NCBI GenBank assembly: GCA_035578175.1 | Contig: JAQMRL010000008.1 | Location: forward strand, 91,686,541 to 91,750,540 | Reading direction: 5' to 3' | Source: Catonia carolina | Lineage: Eukaryota > Arthropoda > Insecta > Hemiptera > Achilidae | Length of the DNA stretch: 64,000 nt | In this document: positions 62,901-64,000 of the stretch, piece after piece | Layout of the letters: each line of letters opens with the position of its first letter | Numbering within the stretch: the first letter of the stretch is position 1 | Notes under the pieces: generated by a model | Told to the model about the DNA's origin: nothing | The model's database searches: none | Seen by the model: only the letters and a program-made list of their open reading frames with translations | Made by a program: the position numbers and the translations under genes

Positions 62901-62911
62901 TAATTAAAATC
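25169..62911 (-). CDS. UTP20: UTP20 (small-subunit processome component), C-terminal 13 exons, joined span
   Basis: UTP20 is a very large HEAT-repeat nucleolar protein of the U3 snoRNP/SSU processome, needed for 18S pre-rRNA processing (family knowledge). Thirteen minus-strand exons are seen: 62911-62656, 59380-59213, 57343-57103, 55500-55310, 50900-50730, 47737-47495, 44656-44507, 41850-41668, 38589-38286, 35408-35167, 30552-30400, 27872-27603, 25312-25169. Joined they give about 904 codons and a TAA. Blocks such as DHSRQATAFSLLKAILSRKL and the lysine-rich tail (KKRKIDSF) match what I recall of animal UTP20. Codon phases agree at every junction. All acceptors are AG; donors are GT except GC at 47494. 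The 5' half lies beyond the window. Introns of 1.2-5.4 kb are filled with transposons, but no exon is interrupted. Identity is secure; exact edges rest on splice signals read by eye. Confidence 0.93.
25924..26828 (+). mobile_element. HINE-like repeat, copy 2
   Basis: TCTCGTGTGAAGCACTCACA start and GGCAAGAGAAAGT end, with a short (CA) tract at 26690. It lies in the last UTP20 intron. The complementary strand keeps one open frame of about 130 codons through most of the element. Confidence 0.65.
26830..27600. other. Rest of last UTP20 intron
   Basis: AT-rich; no repeat ends or genes recognised. Confidence 0.5.
27603..27872 (-). CDS. UTP20: UTP20 exon l
   Basis: 270 nt, 90 codons, phase 0: RTMVFHWMAAISLKLNKESL to RAERRKERAQQ. 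The block LLPVVPHIVAPIVREMN matches the PYLPMIIAPLFRELN region of the family; the end is a basic coiled-coil-like helix. Acceptor GGTTTCAG, donor GTATTT. Confidence 0.92.
28000..28110 (+). repeat. tRNA-derived SINE head (SINE-4 group)
   Basis: CTCATAAGCTTAGTGGTAGC (A box) and GGGATTCGACTCC (B box), followed by TGACTAGGATCTGGAAAT, as in the copy at 29060. Confidence 0.65.
28233..29054 (-). mobile_element. LINE family 1, copy 2 (5'-truncated)
   Basis: Same 3' end as 1-510: GACATGTCCTATACTCC followed by an A-rich tail (poly-T at 28236-28244 on the plus strand). It contains the RT C-terminal region on the minus strand and is truncated at its 5' end at the SINE junction. No target duplication was found. 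Confidence 0.8.
28333..29054 (-). pseudogene. LINE reverse transcriptase C-terminal fragment, one frameshift
   Basis: VFLGVSLDRSLSWDSYTNQV, HIRYVILVWGNSS, FKIQKKAIRCMVG: the post-catalytic thumb region of Jockey-type RTs (IxYLGVxLD ... YGIxxWG ... LQKRAIR). A one-base loss in a T/A run near 28490 ends this frame at 28446. The shifted frame continues YAGRKFMNKLPQFLKCCEDL to FLS and a TGA at 28333, parallel to copy 1. Confidence 0.85.
29423..30219 (+). mobile_element. HINE-like repeat, copy 3
   Basis: Both terminal hairpins and both 13-nt subterminal repeats are present. An internal deletion near 30113 removes the (CA)n segment. It lies in the intron between UTP20 exons k and l. Confidence 0.65.
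30400..30552 (-). CDS. UTP20: UTP20 exon k
   Basis: 153 nt, 51 codons: CMKNLVFVAEVLQNI to AQAPSSVVV, phase 0. Acceptor TGTTTCAG, donor GTAAGT. Compared with the human protein as I recall it, the acidic loop expected after the first helices is missing here; only a short link (KPNTVEKFP) replaces it. Confidence 0.88.
30661..31723. mobile_element. TTAA-flanked (piggyBac-like) element carrying a SINE
   Basis: TTAA at 30657-30660 and 31724-31727. Inverted ends are CACTTTGCGTGC and, on the other strand, CACTTTTGAGTGC. About 1 kb with no transposase; SINE-1 is inserted at 31056-31440. Confidence 0.6.
31056..31440 (+). repeat. SINE-1, copy 3
   Basis: Runs from GCCCAAAACGGGCAGTTGG to GACCTAAACAACAAC with CAAATAAA on both sides. 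Nested in the TTAA element. Confidence 0.8.
31783..32700 (+). pseudogene. LINE reverse transcriptase, C-terminal half, one in-frame stop
   Basis: GLRQGCCISPTLFKIYMNAA is RT motif GxxQGxxxSP. LLFADDQVVLAEDEEDLE holds the catalytic FADD. Then VNTEKTRYLVIG and YKYLGVTFTKNGRDEKDI, YGAEVWTI, RYWRRCCRLT and HWYGHMRRM. A TGA at 32026-32028 interrupts an otherwise continuous frame to the stop at 32698. The palm N-terminal part and endonuclease are absent. Confidence 0.9.
31783..32719 (+). mobile_element. LINE family 2, 5'-truncated, with 13-bp target duplication
   Basis: TAAATTTAATCAG occurs at 31770-31782 and again at 32720-32732, exactly flanking the fragment. The 3' end is a short TATATATA tail rather than poly-A. 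Target-primed reverse transcription explains the 5' truncation. Confidence 0.85.
32790..33160 (+). pseudogene. mariner remnant, C-terminal part (lineage 4)
   Basis: NYLAKNNVTILELTPYSPNL then, in a shifted frame, KGHHFADLQDVIESVTRQLK and FQKCFEQLYKCWNEYVNTGE. This is the third-Asp region and tail of a mariner transposase, with the PCD block lost. Confidence 0.75.
33435..33565 (-). repeat. SINE-1 fragment, inverted next to a full copy
   Basis: The minus strand matches the middle of the SINE (from AGTCAGCCAATTA-like text through GAAGTAGAAATATAAGTG to GGTGTCATTTTC). Confidence 0.55.
33566..33952 (+). repeat. SINE-1, copy 4
   Basis: From TTGCCCATAATGGGCAGG to GACCTAAACAAT, with ATACGATTG on both sides. 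Head to head with the fragment before it. Confidence 0.8.
34275..34755 (-). pseudogene. Tc1-like (DDE_3 type) transposase, N-terminal remnant
   Basis: Minus strand starts MEPSCSSENSSTSASIIRKR then QVLRGQAREYVVSVYN. After frame breaks it gives pieces resembling STVQRFLKEK, VDDFDKCVVRRTIYDF and LLPVLREKINF. This is the layout of an insect transposon HTH region (LRGxARxxV; DDFD...IRxTIYxF). The catalytic part is not here; a related C-terminal part lies at 39356-39745. Confidence 0.65.
35167..35408 (-). CDS. UTP20: UTP20 exon j
   Basis: 242 nt: two bases of the split codon and 80 codons including MLSHPHEWVRLSAVLLLGRI, the counterpart of the HPHNWVW-type block in animals, ending LQEKLLMQ. Acceptor TTAATTACAG is 23 bp from a complete-5'-end HINE-like repeat (from 35432). 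Donor GTTTGT is weak. Confidence 0.91.
35432..37408 (+). mobile_element. HINE-like repeat, copy 4, split by a pogo-like element
   Basis: The 5' part is 35432-36201 and the 3' part 37240-37408 ((CA)n at 37250-37278, terminal hairpin, GGCAAGAGAAAGT). The break is at GAGATA/TATTTTG, a duplicated TA. The 5' end lies 23 bp from the acceptor of UTP20 exon j. Confidence 0.7.
36202..37239 (+). mobile_element. pogo/Tigger-like element (1038 bp), non-autonomous
   Basis: TIR CAGTAAAATCTCTCTAT.GCGGAA at both ends with TA duplicated (36200-36201, 37240-37241). A decayed C-terminus in several frames (DLDAYVGADNDLATSADVGN and an acidic NEQESE stretch) resembles the acidic tail of Tigger/jerky-type transposases. 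The DDE core is absent. Confidence 0.75.
37752..38057 (+). mobile_element. HINE-like repeat, copy 5 (3' part)
   Basis: 3' third of the family, from GAGAAAATCGCAAAAAGTGA to the terminal repeat GCAAGAGAAAGT. Directly upstream (37530-37600) is a CAGTAAACTTCCTCTAATCC sequence resembling another pogo-like end. Confidence 0.6.
38286..38589 (-). CDS. UTP20: UTP20 exon i
   Basis: 304 nt: 101 codons from IAHRRLGAQLCGIFVTIEQN to DIETIA plus one base of a split Asn codon. A charged linker (DENKESTATTMED) separates helices. Acceptor CTGTTACAG, donor GTAAGT. Confidence 0.91.
38909..40324 (+). mobile_element. Tc1-like element with internal deletion (1416 bp)
   Basis: Inverted ends ACCCGGCTACGTTAAC at 38909 and ending at 40324. 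TA precedes the left end, but the right flank is AG, so the target duplication is imperfect or the edge is off by a base or two. It contains the transposase remnant at 39251-39745. Confidence 0.65.
39251..39745 (+). pseudogene. Tc1-like transposase, deleted; C-terminal DDE part
   Basis: An ATG at 39251 gives MASTSAKKRPTIQSGSRS and then TAG. After a change of frame the sequence reads GHEVVRLPPYHCNLNAIEYI then WNVIKGRV, in which LNAIE holds the last acidic catalytic residue. It ends with an acidic Ser/Asp/Glu-rich tail (GSETESESDGEFSNDD) and TGA at 39743-39745. The HTH and first two catalytic residues are deleted. Confidence 0.75.
40573..41240 (+). mobile_element. mariner (lineage 2 relative), internally deleted remnant
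   Basis: The left end GAGGTGTATTTTTAAAGTAA matches the lineage-2 TIR. It encodes AEIHHHICEVHGENIKSNG and VRKWVRPFIDGHMNVHD (40807-41028), then after a deletion LGGQQHNSDEDVKTTVLQ and YDKCLNIGGNYVKQ. No right TIR was recognised. Confidence 0.8.
41262..41345 (+). repeat. Imperfect simple repeat (AATTCCAATTTC-like)
   Basis: Run of TTCAATTCCA/ATTCAGTTCAG variants following the mariner remnant; it may have replaced its right end. Confidence 0.6.
41668..41850 (-). CDS. UTP20: UTP20 exon h
   Basis: 183 nt, 61 codons, phase 0: KVLKEHTGLLFVSIAARLVN to LWMKDKK. The block RLVNDDIPECRQKAAEVI fits a HEAT helix pair of UTP20. Acceptor TTTTCCAG, donor GTAAGT. Confidence 0.91.
41908..42878 (-). mobile_element. 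pogo/Tigger-like element (971 bp)
   Basis: TA-flanked inverted ends: CAGTCGACACGGTTTTAGCG at 41908 and its diverged inverse (CAGTTGAACCCAGTTTTAAT) ending at 42878. The minus strand near 42240-42430 reads EQEEDEEDTVTPTL then AMLAAETLLRFHRHQETFAD and YNITERI, the C-terminal tail of a Tigger-type transposase. The catalytic core is gone. Confidence 0.7.
42880..43425. other. Intron sequence, unassigned
   Basis: Includes a GC-rich patch (43130-43270) with CCCACCTAAAG-like text. It may be old transposon sequence; no domain was recognised. Confidence 0.4.
43439..43828 (+). repeat. SINE-1, copy 5 (clean target duplication)
   Basis: Exactly flanked by ACAACGGTACAAT at 43426-43438 and 43829-43841. The element runs from CTGCCCATAACAGACAGGTG to GACCTAAACA; an AAC-type tail overlaps the duplication. 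This copy fixes the family length at 390 bp. Confidence 0.88.
43880..44340. other. GC-richer unassigned segment
   Basis: Less AT-rich than its surroundings, with an open minus frame of ~140 codons (43908-44330) that resembles nothing I know and has low-complexity palindromes (GTACCGTACCGCACCGTA). Probably an unclassified repeat. Confidence 0.4.
44507..44656 (-). CDS. UTP20: UTP20 exon g
   Basis: 150 nt, 50 codons, phase 0: IVHKFLSKYQIKKQFVKHLN to HTFINTLPE. The TGRESVLEML block matches the family motif GRES(T)LEM. Acceptor TTTACAG, donor GTAATT. Confidence 0.92.
44740..45390 (+). pseudogene. LINE family 3, RT C-terminal fragment with GAA-rich tail
   Basis: DFGLKISNDKTKIMVFKGKY (post-YADD region), then stops, then VIKLKFYKIIGTPVIRYRSE and AWTTKIQEQRIQTAEMRFLR. 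The 3' end reads GTTCAGAACAGGCTGCAGCC then TAATCC and ends in (GAA)n near 45375-45390. The same 3' end is at 50120-50272. Confidence 0.75.
45400..47440. other. Intron sequence without recognised elements
   Basis: About 2 kb, AT-rich with several homopolymer runs. No TIRs, tRNA-like boxes or coding homology seen. Confidence 0.5.
47495..47737 (-). CDS. UTP20: UTP20 exon f, followed by a GC donor
   Basis: 243 nt, 81 codons, TVAVIVRDIKYYKLENEQLQ to RLQARQ, containing the highly conserved SRQATAFSLLKAILSRKL. Acceptor TTTTTACAG. The downstream boundary reads CAG then GCATGT, a non-canonical GC donor. The frame continues correctly into IVHKFLSKY of the next exon, and no GT near the boundary preserves both frame and homology. 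Confidence 0.92.
48081..48754. mobile_element. Foldback DNA element (674 bp) with 8-bp target duplication
   Basis: CTGAAACC flanks it on both sides (48073-48080, 48755-48762). The ends are GGGTAAAGTAAACTG and its inverse. Arms of about 200 bp are near-perfect inverses (for example GGACTCGTCTAGTTGCCTAA against TTAAGCAACTAGACGAGTCC). An 8-bp duplication fits hAT or P classes. A 75-codon frame in the left arm is not convincing as a gene. Confidence 0.8.
48814..48949. repeat. 68-bp tandem pair, each unit a hairpin
   Basis: Units at 48814-48881 and 48882-48949 are identical. Each is a palindrome around CACTTACACGTGTAAGTG followed by GACGCAGTTAAAAAAGAAGG. The palindrome centre coincides with stem III of the hammerhead in intact PLE tails. 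Confidence 0.85.
49078..49460 (+). repeat. SINE-1, copy 6
   Basis: AGGATATAAC on both sides (about 49062 and 49473). It reads through CAGCCAGACCCTGTGGTGAA to GATGACCTTAACAAC. Confidence 0.8.
49757..50030 (+). repeat. SINE-3, fuller copy
   Basis: CCACCGGGTTGGTCTAGTGG (A box), TCAGCTGTTTAACAGCTGA, GGTTTAAATCCTAGTAAAGG (B box, one change), and the body ACTAGACAGTGGTTAC to TTGTTCTGAATTGAACAG. A second copy follows directly. Confidence 0.75.
50036..50390 (+). repeat. SINE-3 copy split by a LINE tail
   Basis: CTCTGCATTGGTCTAGCGGT and ATTTTTGGAGACAAACATTT up to GGTTCC near 50119. The SINE body resumes at about 50273 (CTAGGTTTATACAGATTTGA). Confidence 0.7.
50120..50272 (+). mobile_element. LINE family 3, 3' end (153 bp)
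   Basis: Includes ATGGTTTGTGAGTTCGGAAC then AGGCTTATGCCTAATCC and AAGAAGAAGAAGA, the same 3' end as 44740-45390. Inserted at the B box of a SINE-3 copy. Confidence 0.7.
50410..50581 (-). repeat. SINE-2, longer copy
   Basis: Minus strand: GTCGGCCGCGTTGGCGATGT, GGGTTCGAATCCC, then a body with CCCGAGTGGGATT-complement text and AACAGTCGGACGTAAAAACC, ending in poly-A (poly-T at 50399-50418 on the plus strand). tRNA-like head with intact B box. Confidence 0.75.
50730..50900 (-). CDS. UTP20: UTP20 exon e
   Basis: 171 nt, 57 codons, phase 0 at both ends: INSLAIQCLSWILKKDLPSL through FELVLAAFK. The SLxxQCLxWIL block is diagnostic of the family. Acceptor TTTCCACAG, donor GTAAGT. Confidence 0.94.
51128..52030 (-). 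pseudogene. LINE family 3-type reverse transcriptase fragment
   Basis: GCSLSPLLFNLYIGEALNEV (motif GxSLSPLLF), MLRFTDDIGVLAETKKELED (catalytic YADD position reads FTDD), then NKTKVLCSSKSG and FCYLGSKITKDGRSTSDTRS. After a stop and frameshift near 51560 come YGSETWVRGA, KMLKIRWVGKISN and RRDRLVGHILRHPG. Truncated at its 5' end at a HINE-like copy. Confidence 0.85.
52058..52277 (+). mobile_element. HINE-like repeat, copy 6 (3' quarter)
   Basis: From TTTCAAGTTCGTGCGATGTT through a long (CA/CG)n tract (52100-52143) to CTATATATTCATATAG and GGCAAGAGAAAGT. It abuts the LINE fragment. Confidence 0.65.
52370..52625 (+). repeat. 157-bp-period duplication
   Basis: CAGGAGTTTTATGAGACCTA at 52390 recurs at 52547, followed in both by GGACTTTTCAATCGCATTAA and GAAAATCTTGTAAAAATAC. 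Confidence 0.75.
52630..52810 (+). repeat. SINE-3 body, 5'-truncated
   Basis: ACTAGACAGTGGTTACCGGT to ATCCTCATCTCATTAAGTAA and GGGGTTGCTTA; the tRNA-like head is missing. Confidence 0.7.
53482..54804 (-). mobile_element. Complete mariner element, copy 2 (1323 bp)
   Basis: Same TIRs and exactly the same length as copy 1, with TA at 53480-53481 and 54805-54806. Only scattered substitutions separate the two copies. Confidence 0.95.
53541..54611 (-). pseudogene. mariner transposase, one nonsense codon
   Basis: Reads as copy 1 from MMASFNEQRA to GRPSTS, then CGA to TGA (Arg to stop) at 54404-54402. The frame otherwise stays open to the normal stop at 53541. Catalytic motifs TGDES, HHDNAP and PCD-equivalent are present, but the block reads LALCD instead of LAPCD. 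The C-to-T change at a CpG is the simplest inactivation. Confidence 0.92.
55310..55500 (-). CDS. UTP20: UTP20 exon d
   Basis: 191 nt: two bases of a split codon and 63 codons. PRFRPKVQAKQCAKTNAHVL and VEFGLQLYLFLLKR match the UTP20 family; the exon ends LTSEHMK at donor GTAATG. The acceptor TGTTTACAG lies only about 12 bp from the end of a HINE-like repeat fragment (from 55513), so nearly all of the 3' end of this intron is transposon sequence. Confidence 0.93.
55513..55572 (+). mobile_element. HINE-like repeat, copy 7 (5' fragment)
   Basis: TCTGGCGTTAAAAACATTCA and ACTTTCTTTTGC, then ATAATGAACC, cut by the next element. It starts 12 bp from the acceptor of UTP20 exon d. Confidence 0.6.
55573..56580 (-). 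mobile_element. Tc1/mariner-superfamily element of the CAGGGTGATTCA group, truncated
   Basis: The left terminus CCAGGTGATTCAAAACTGTA and ~410 bp of subterminal sequence match the arms of the foldback at 13499-14234. A transposase remnant on the minus strand follows. The right end was not found. Confidence 0.65.
56100..56558 (-). pseudogene. Tc1-like transposase C-terminal half (QQDG type)
   Basis: WYHLIWQQDGVASHYGLIVQ then EFLNKHFNEWVGKRGT, a stop, ERSPNLTPCDFALWGILNHK, FKELFQEEF and HFEMYPEYWW. The WQQDG Asp and the SPxLTPxDF Asp are catalytic positions two and three. This FQQDGAPPH-like family is widespread in insects; internal stops show decay. Confidence 0.75.
56860..57032 (+). mobile_element. 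Possible Helitron 3' end with (GT)n tract
   Basis: TTTCGCATGTAAAGCCGAGC then GGGGCATGCTAG (57029-57032) followed by T. This gives a CTAG terminus, a possible GCATG/CATGC stem just upstream, and insertion before T. A (GT)n tract occupies 56888-56920. The 5' end was not identified. Confidence 0.45.
57103..57343 (-). CDS. UTP20: UTP20 exon c
   Basis: 241 nt: 80 codons from ELSASLSHKVVHKVKE to FIIPE, plus one base (G) of a split codon completed by AA in the next exon. It contains the motif KVKECLRNLVLGL and a Ser/Glu/Lys-rich linker before IPSHLIKPDTF. Acceptor TTTTTTAG, donor GTATGC. Confidence 0.9.
57702..58650 (-). mobile_element. Internally deleted mariner, lineage 5 (949 bp)
   Basis: TA-flanked (57700-57701, 58651-58652) inverted ends CGAGGTGTGATGAAAAAGTA and CGAGGTGTGATCAAAAAGTA. 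Contains a broken transposase gene. Located in the intron between UTP20 exons b and c. Confidence 0.9.
57760..58450 (-). pseudogene. mariner transposase pseudogene, lineage 5
   Basis: MEQSVKNGIKCSKTLEILTV starts at 58448. A one-base loss in an A run near 58360 shifts the frame; the other frame resumes NVYKWYKLFQEGRENVKDEP and GRPSTSKTDENV. EIADDFNISFGSCQSILTDV, KFVPKLLNFDQKQRRMNIAQ and VITGDET (first Asp) follow, then a stop. A deletion removes catalytic Asp two and three; the tail FQKCFDDWKKRWHKV and GDYFEGD remain. Confidence 0.85.
59213..59380 (-). CDS. UTP20: UTP20 exon b
   Basis: 168 nt, 56 codons, phase 0 at both ends. It begins VCKMDLFGKSSEEKEV and includes MEARGNKSYDIFHILGEF, a strongly conserved UTP20 block. 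Acceptor TTTTAG, donor GTAAAT. Confidence 0.93.
59718..60776. repeat. Block with about twelve copies of a motif like CATACAYCTTTKTGCC
   Basis: Plus-strand examples: 60201 TCATACACCTTTGTGCC, 60337 CGCATACATCCTTCTGCC, 60556 TTCATACATCTTTGTGCC, 60592 ACACATACACCATTTTGCC, 60632 CGTACATACAGCTTTTTGCC, 60759 CACATACATCCTTTTGCC. Minus-strand: 59718-59734, 59962-59975, 60025-60038, 60319-60329. Spacing is irregular, so it is not a simple tandem array. I do not recognise it. Confidence 0.6.
60903..61245 (+). repeat. SINE-1, copy 7 (5'-shortened)
   Basis: Starts at ATTTGCACTCAATCTGTTAG and ends GATGACCTAAACAAC; ATGCTTG lies on both sides (about 60896 and 61250). Confidence 0.75.
61536..62473 (+). mobile_element. 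HINE-like repeat, copy 8 (full length)
   Basis: TCTGGTGTGAAACACTCACA start and GGCAAGGGAAAGT end (one change in the terminal repeat), with a very short (CA) tract at 62328. In the intron between UTP20 exons a and b. Confidence 0.65.
62656..62911 (-). CDS. UTP20: UTP20 exon a (most 5' exon in window)
   Basis: 256 nt: one base finishing a split codon, then 85 codons starting ILIKLCTFLKSRLDSVRR and ending CLPPILE. HEAT-type helices are evident, including the block KGFQVHVLVYTLHAVL, which matches the UTP20 family. The acceptor is TTCACAG before 62911 and the donor GTAATT after 62656. Sequence above 62911 up to the window end is intron. Confidence 0.92.
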
Positions 62912-63000
62912 CTGTGAACAATCAATCGAATAAATGCAATGAAAACACAAACAATCGAATTCAATTTTTAAATTATGAAATAAATAGAAGTTTTAAATAA

Positions 63001-63212
63001 ATCTTTATAATGCATCCAGCAATCTGTACTCAATCCTATTGTCAAAATGTTTAATTATTTAGTTTTATATGAATGACTGAAGATACAATGTCTACTAAAC
63101 ACTTTTAATAGATTTTAAAAAGTTTAGTTTCAATTTTATGTACTCTGATGATGGTGGATCCACCAAAACATGTCAGTGAAAAATAAAATATTTTTACAAT
63201 AAAATAGAACAG
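63001..63212 (+). mobile_element. Penelope-like tail, plus orientation, degenerate
   Basis: ATGACTGAAGATACAATGT, then CTGATGA (63145-63151) with stem GGTGGATCCACC and AAAA in place of GAAA, then TGTCAGTGAAAAATAAAA. Stem III is changed, so it is not an active ribozyme. Confidence 0.6.
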
Positions 63213-63663
63213 TTTTAAGGGAGTAGTCAATCCAGAAAATGAAAATCCAACCTTCTGGCTATAATTTATCATTATTTATTTTAAATGAAAGAGTAATTTA
63301 CTAGTAATGATCTACCATTTGAACCAGGCCAAAAAATTAATTACAGCCCCTAATATAAGGGTGAGGTTGTAAAAGCGGGCTTTTACGGGGAATCAAATAT
63401 CTCAGGAACCAAGAAAGATATCAACATGATTCTTATGCTACAAAATACAGAAAATTGCTCTCTATTATCTGTTGTATGCACTTGTATATATATTTCCTTA
63501 CAAGAAATTTATTGAAAAAGAACCATTTTTCAAAAGCATTTATTTTATTCAAAAATAAATCTTTATAATGCATCCTGCAGTTTGAAATTATTTCTATTTC
63601 ATATAATGAATTAATATAATAATTTCACTAACCTTCTTTTTAAACTGCGTCACCTTTATTTTA

Positions 63664-63711
63664 ATTTCTACTTACACGTGTTTCGGTGGATCCACCATCA
63701 TCAGAGAAAAT
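63664..63711 (-). ncRNA. Hammerhead ribozyme motif in PLE tail
   Basis: Minus strand: CTGATGA (63704-63698), T, perfect stem II GGTGGATCCACC, GAAA, CACGTGTA. Core nucleotides are complete. Stem I (TTTTCT with AGTAGAA) has a mismatch, so it is weaker than at 18992-19036. Confidence 0.6.
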
Positions 63712-63819
63712 GAAAAATTGAAACTAAAAATTTTTTTTCTCATTTATTTAAAATTTACAGAAGATGGTACATCTTCAGTCACTTGTATAAAACTGATTTA
63801 AAAATTAGTTTATTTTAAT

Positions 63820-63999
63820 TTATCCCTTCTCATATTTACTGTAGATAGCAGCAGCAGTCAATATCACTTCATCATTCCTAAATTTTATTTGTTCATTCAA
63901 AATGTCCTGCTTTTGCTCTTTCAAATATTTATAAATATGGAACATCTCATATTTTTCAATGTTATTTTTGTTCTCTATATTACATTGTTCTATTATATT
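63820..63999 (-). CDS. Penelope-like ORF, C-terminal end (partial)
   Basis: Open from the window edge: NIEKYEMFHIYKYLKEQKQD then ILNEQIKFRNDEVILTAAAI and YSKYEKG with a TAA at 63820-63822. It corresponds to the tail after the GIY-YIG domain of PLEs (compare 12664-12975). No stop interrupts the visible 59 codons. Whether the full element is intact cannot be told here. Confidence 0.7.
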   Translation of the reverse strand, partial: NIIEQCNIENKNNIEKYEMFHIYKYLKEQKQDILNEQIKFRNDEVILTAAAIYSKYEKG

Positions 64000-64000
64000 G

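Larger units (their letters stand above)
63552..64000 (-). mobile_element. Penelope-like element, 3' end reaching the window edge
   Basis: Contains the end of the PLE ORF (63820-63999) and the family tail with a hammerhead core, down to GATGCATTATAAAGATTTAT near 63552. More of the element may lie beyond 64000. Confidence 0.78.

Noticed and set aside
25169..62911. UTP20 as a processed pseudogene
   Set aside because: Thirteen exons with intact phase, splice signals and no stops or frameshifts argue for a functional spliced gene.

Overview
The window is AT-rich eukaryotic DNA, most likely from an insect with a large, transposon-filled genome. The evidence is one spliced conserved nuclear gene with kilobase introns, plus mariner, piggyBac-like (TTAA), pogo/Tigger, Helitron, Penelope-like, LINE and tRNA-derived SINE sequences. 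Species cannot be fixed from the sequence; an insect such as a hemipteran is a reasonable guess only. I see no bacterial gene, rRNA, CRISPR array or recognisable viral gene.

The only host gene I can support is UTP20, on the minus strand. It encodes a HEAT-repeat component of the small-subunit (SSU) processome. Thirteen coding exons (62911 down to 25169) encode the last ~904 residues and the stop codon. All exon phases agree across junctions. Eleven of the twelve internal introns are GT-AG and one looks GC-AG (donor at 47494). The 5' half of the gene lies beyond 64000.

Region 1-25000 lies downstream of UTP20 and is built of repeats. In order it holds: a LINE 3' end (1-510); a TTAA element carrying an intact mariner transposase (659-2765); an inverted-termini element with a SINE (4829-5867); a Penelope-like (PLE) 3' end (6302-6720); a TIR element with a SINE (7459-8501); a 703-bp Helitron (8621-9323); mariner and PLE remnants (10336-13495); and a dense cluster of long inverted repeats (13499-14234, 15317-16540, 19482-20492, 21040-21805, and a giant imperfect palindrome spanning about 17210-22140). 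A 75-76 bp tandem array lies at 23940-24318.

Region 25000-64000 is UTP20 exons and introns. The introns hold eight or nine copies of a ~0.9 kb family whose ends look like Helentron-associated elements (HINE-like: 13-nt subterminal inverted repeat, hairpins, internal CA microsatellite). They also hold a ~390-bp SINE family with clear target duplications, other tRNA-derived SINEs, truncated LINEs, three further mariner lineages, two pogo/Tigger-like elements, Tc1-like remnants, and a second mariner copy disabled by one nonsense codon inside another TTAA element. PLE repeats carry a recognisable hammerhead-ribozyme core.

Most worth checking: the HINE-like family and its position 12-23 bp from two UTP20 splice acceptors; the hammerhead-bearing PLE repeats and a head-to-head palindrome that loses the ribozyme core; the cluster of long hairpins at 13-22 kb; and an unexplained block at 59.7-60.8 kb with about a dozen copies of a short motif ending in TTTTGCC.
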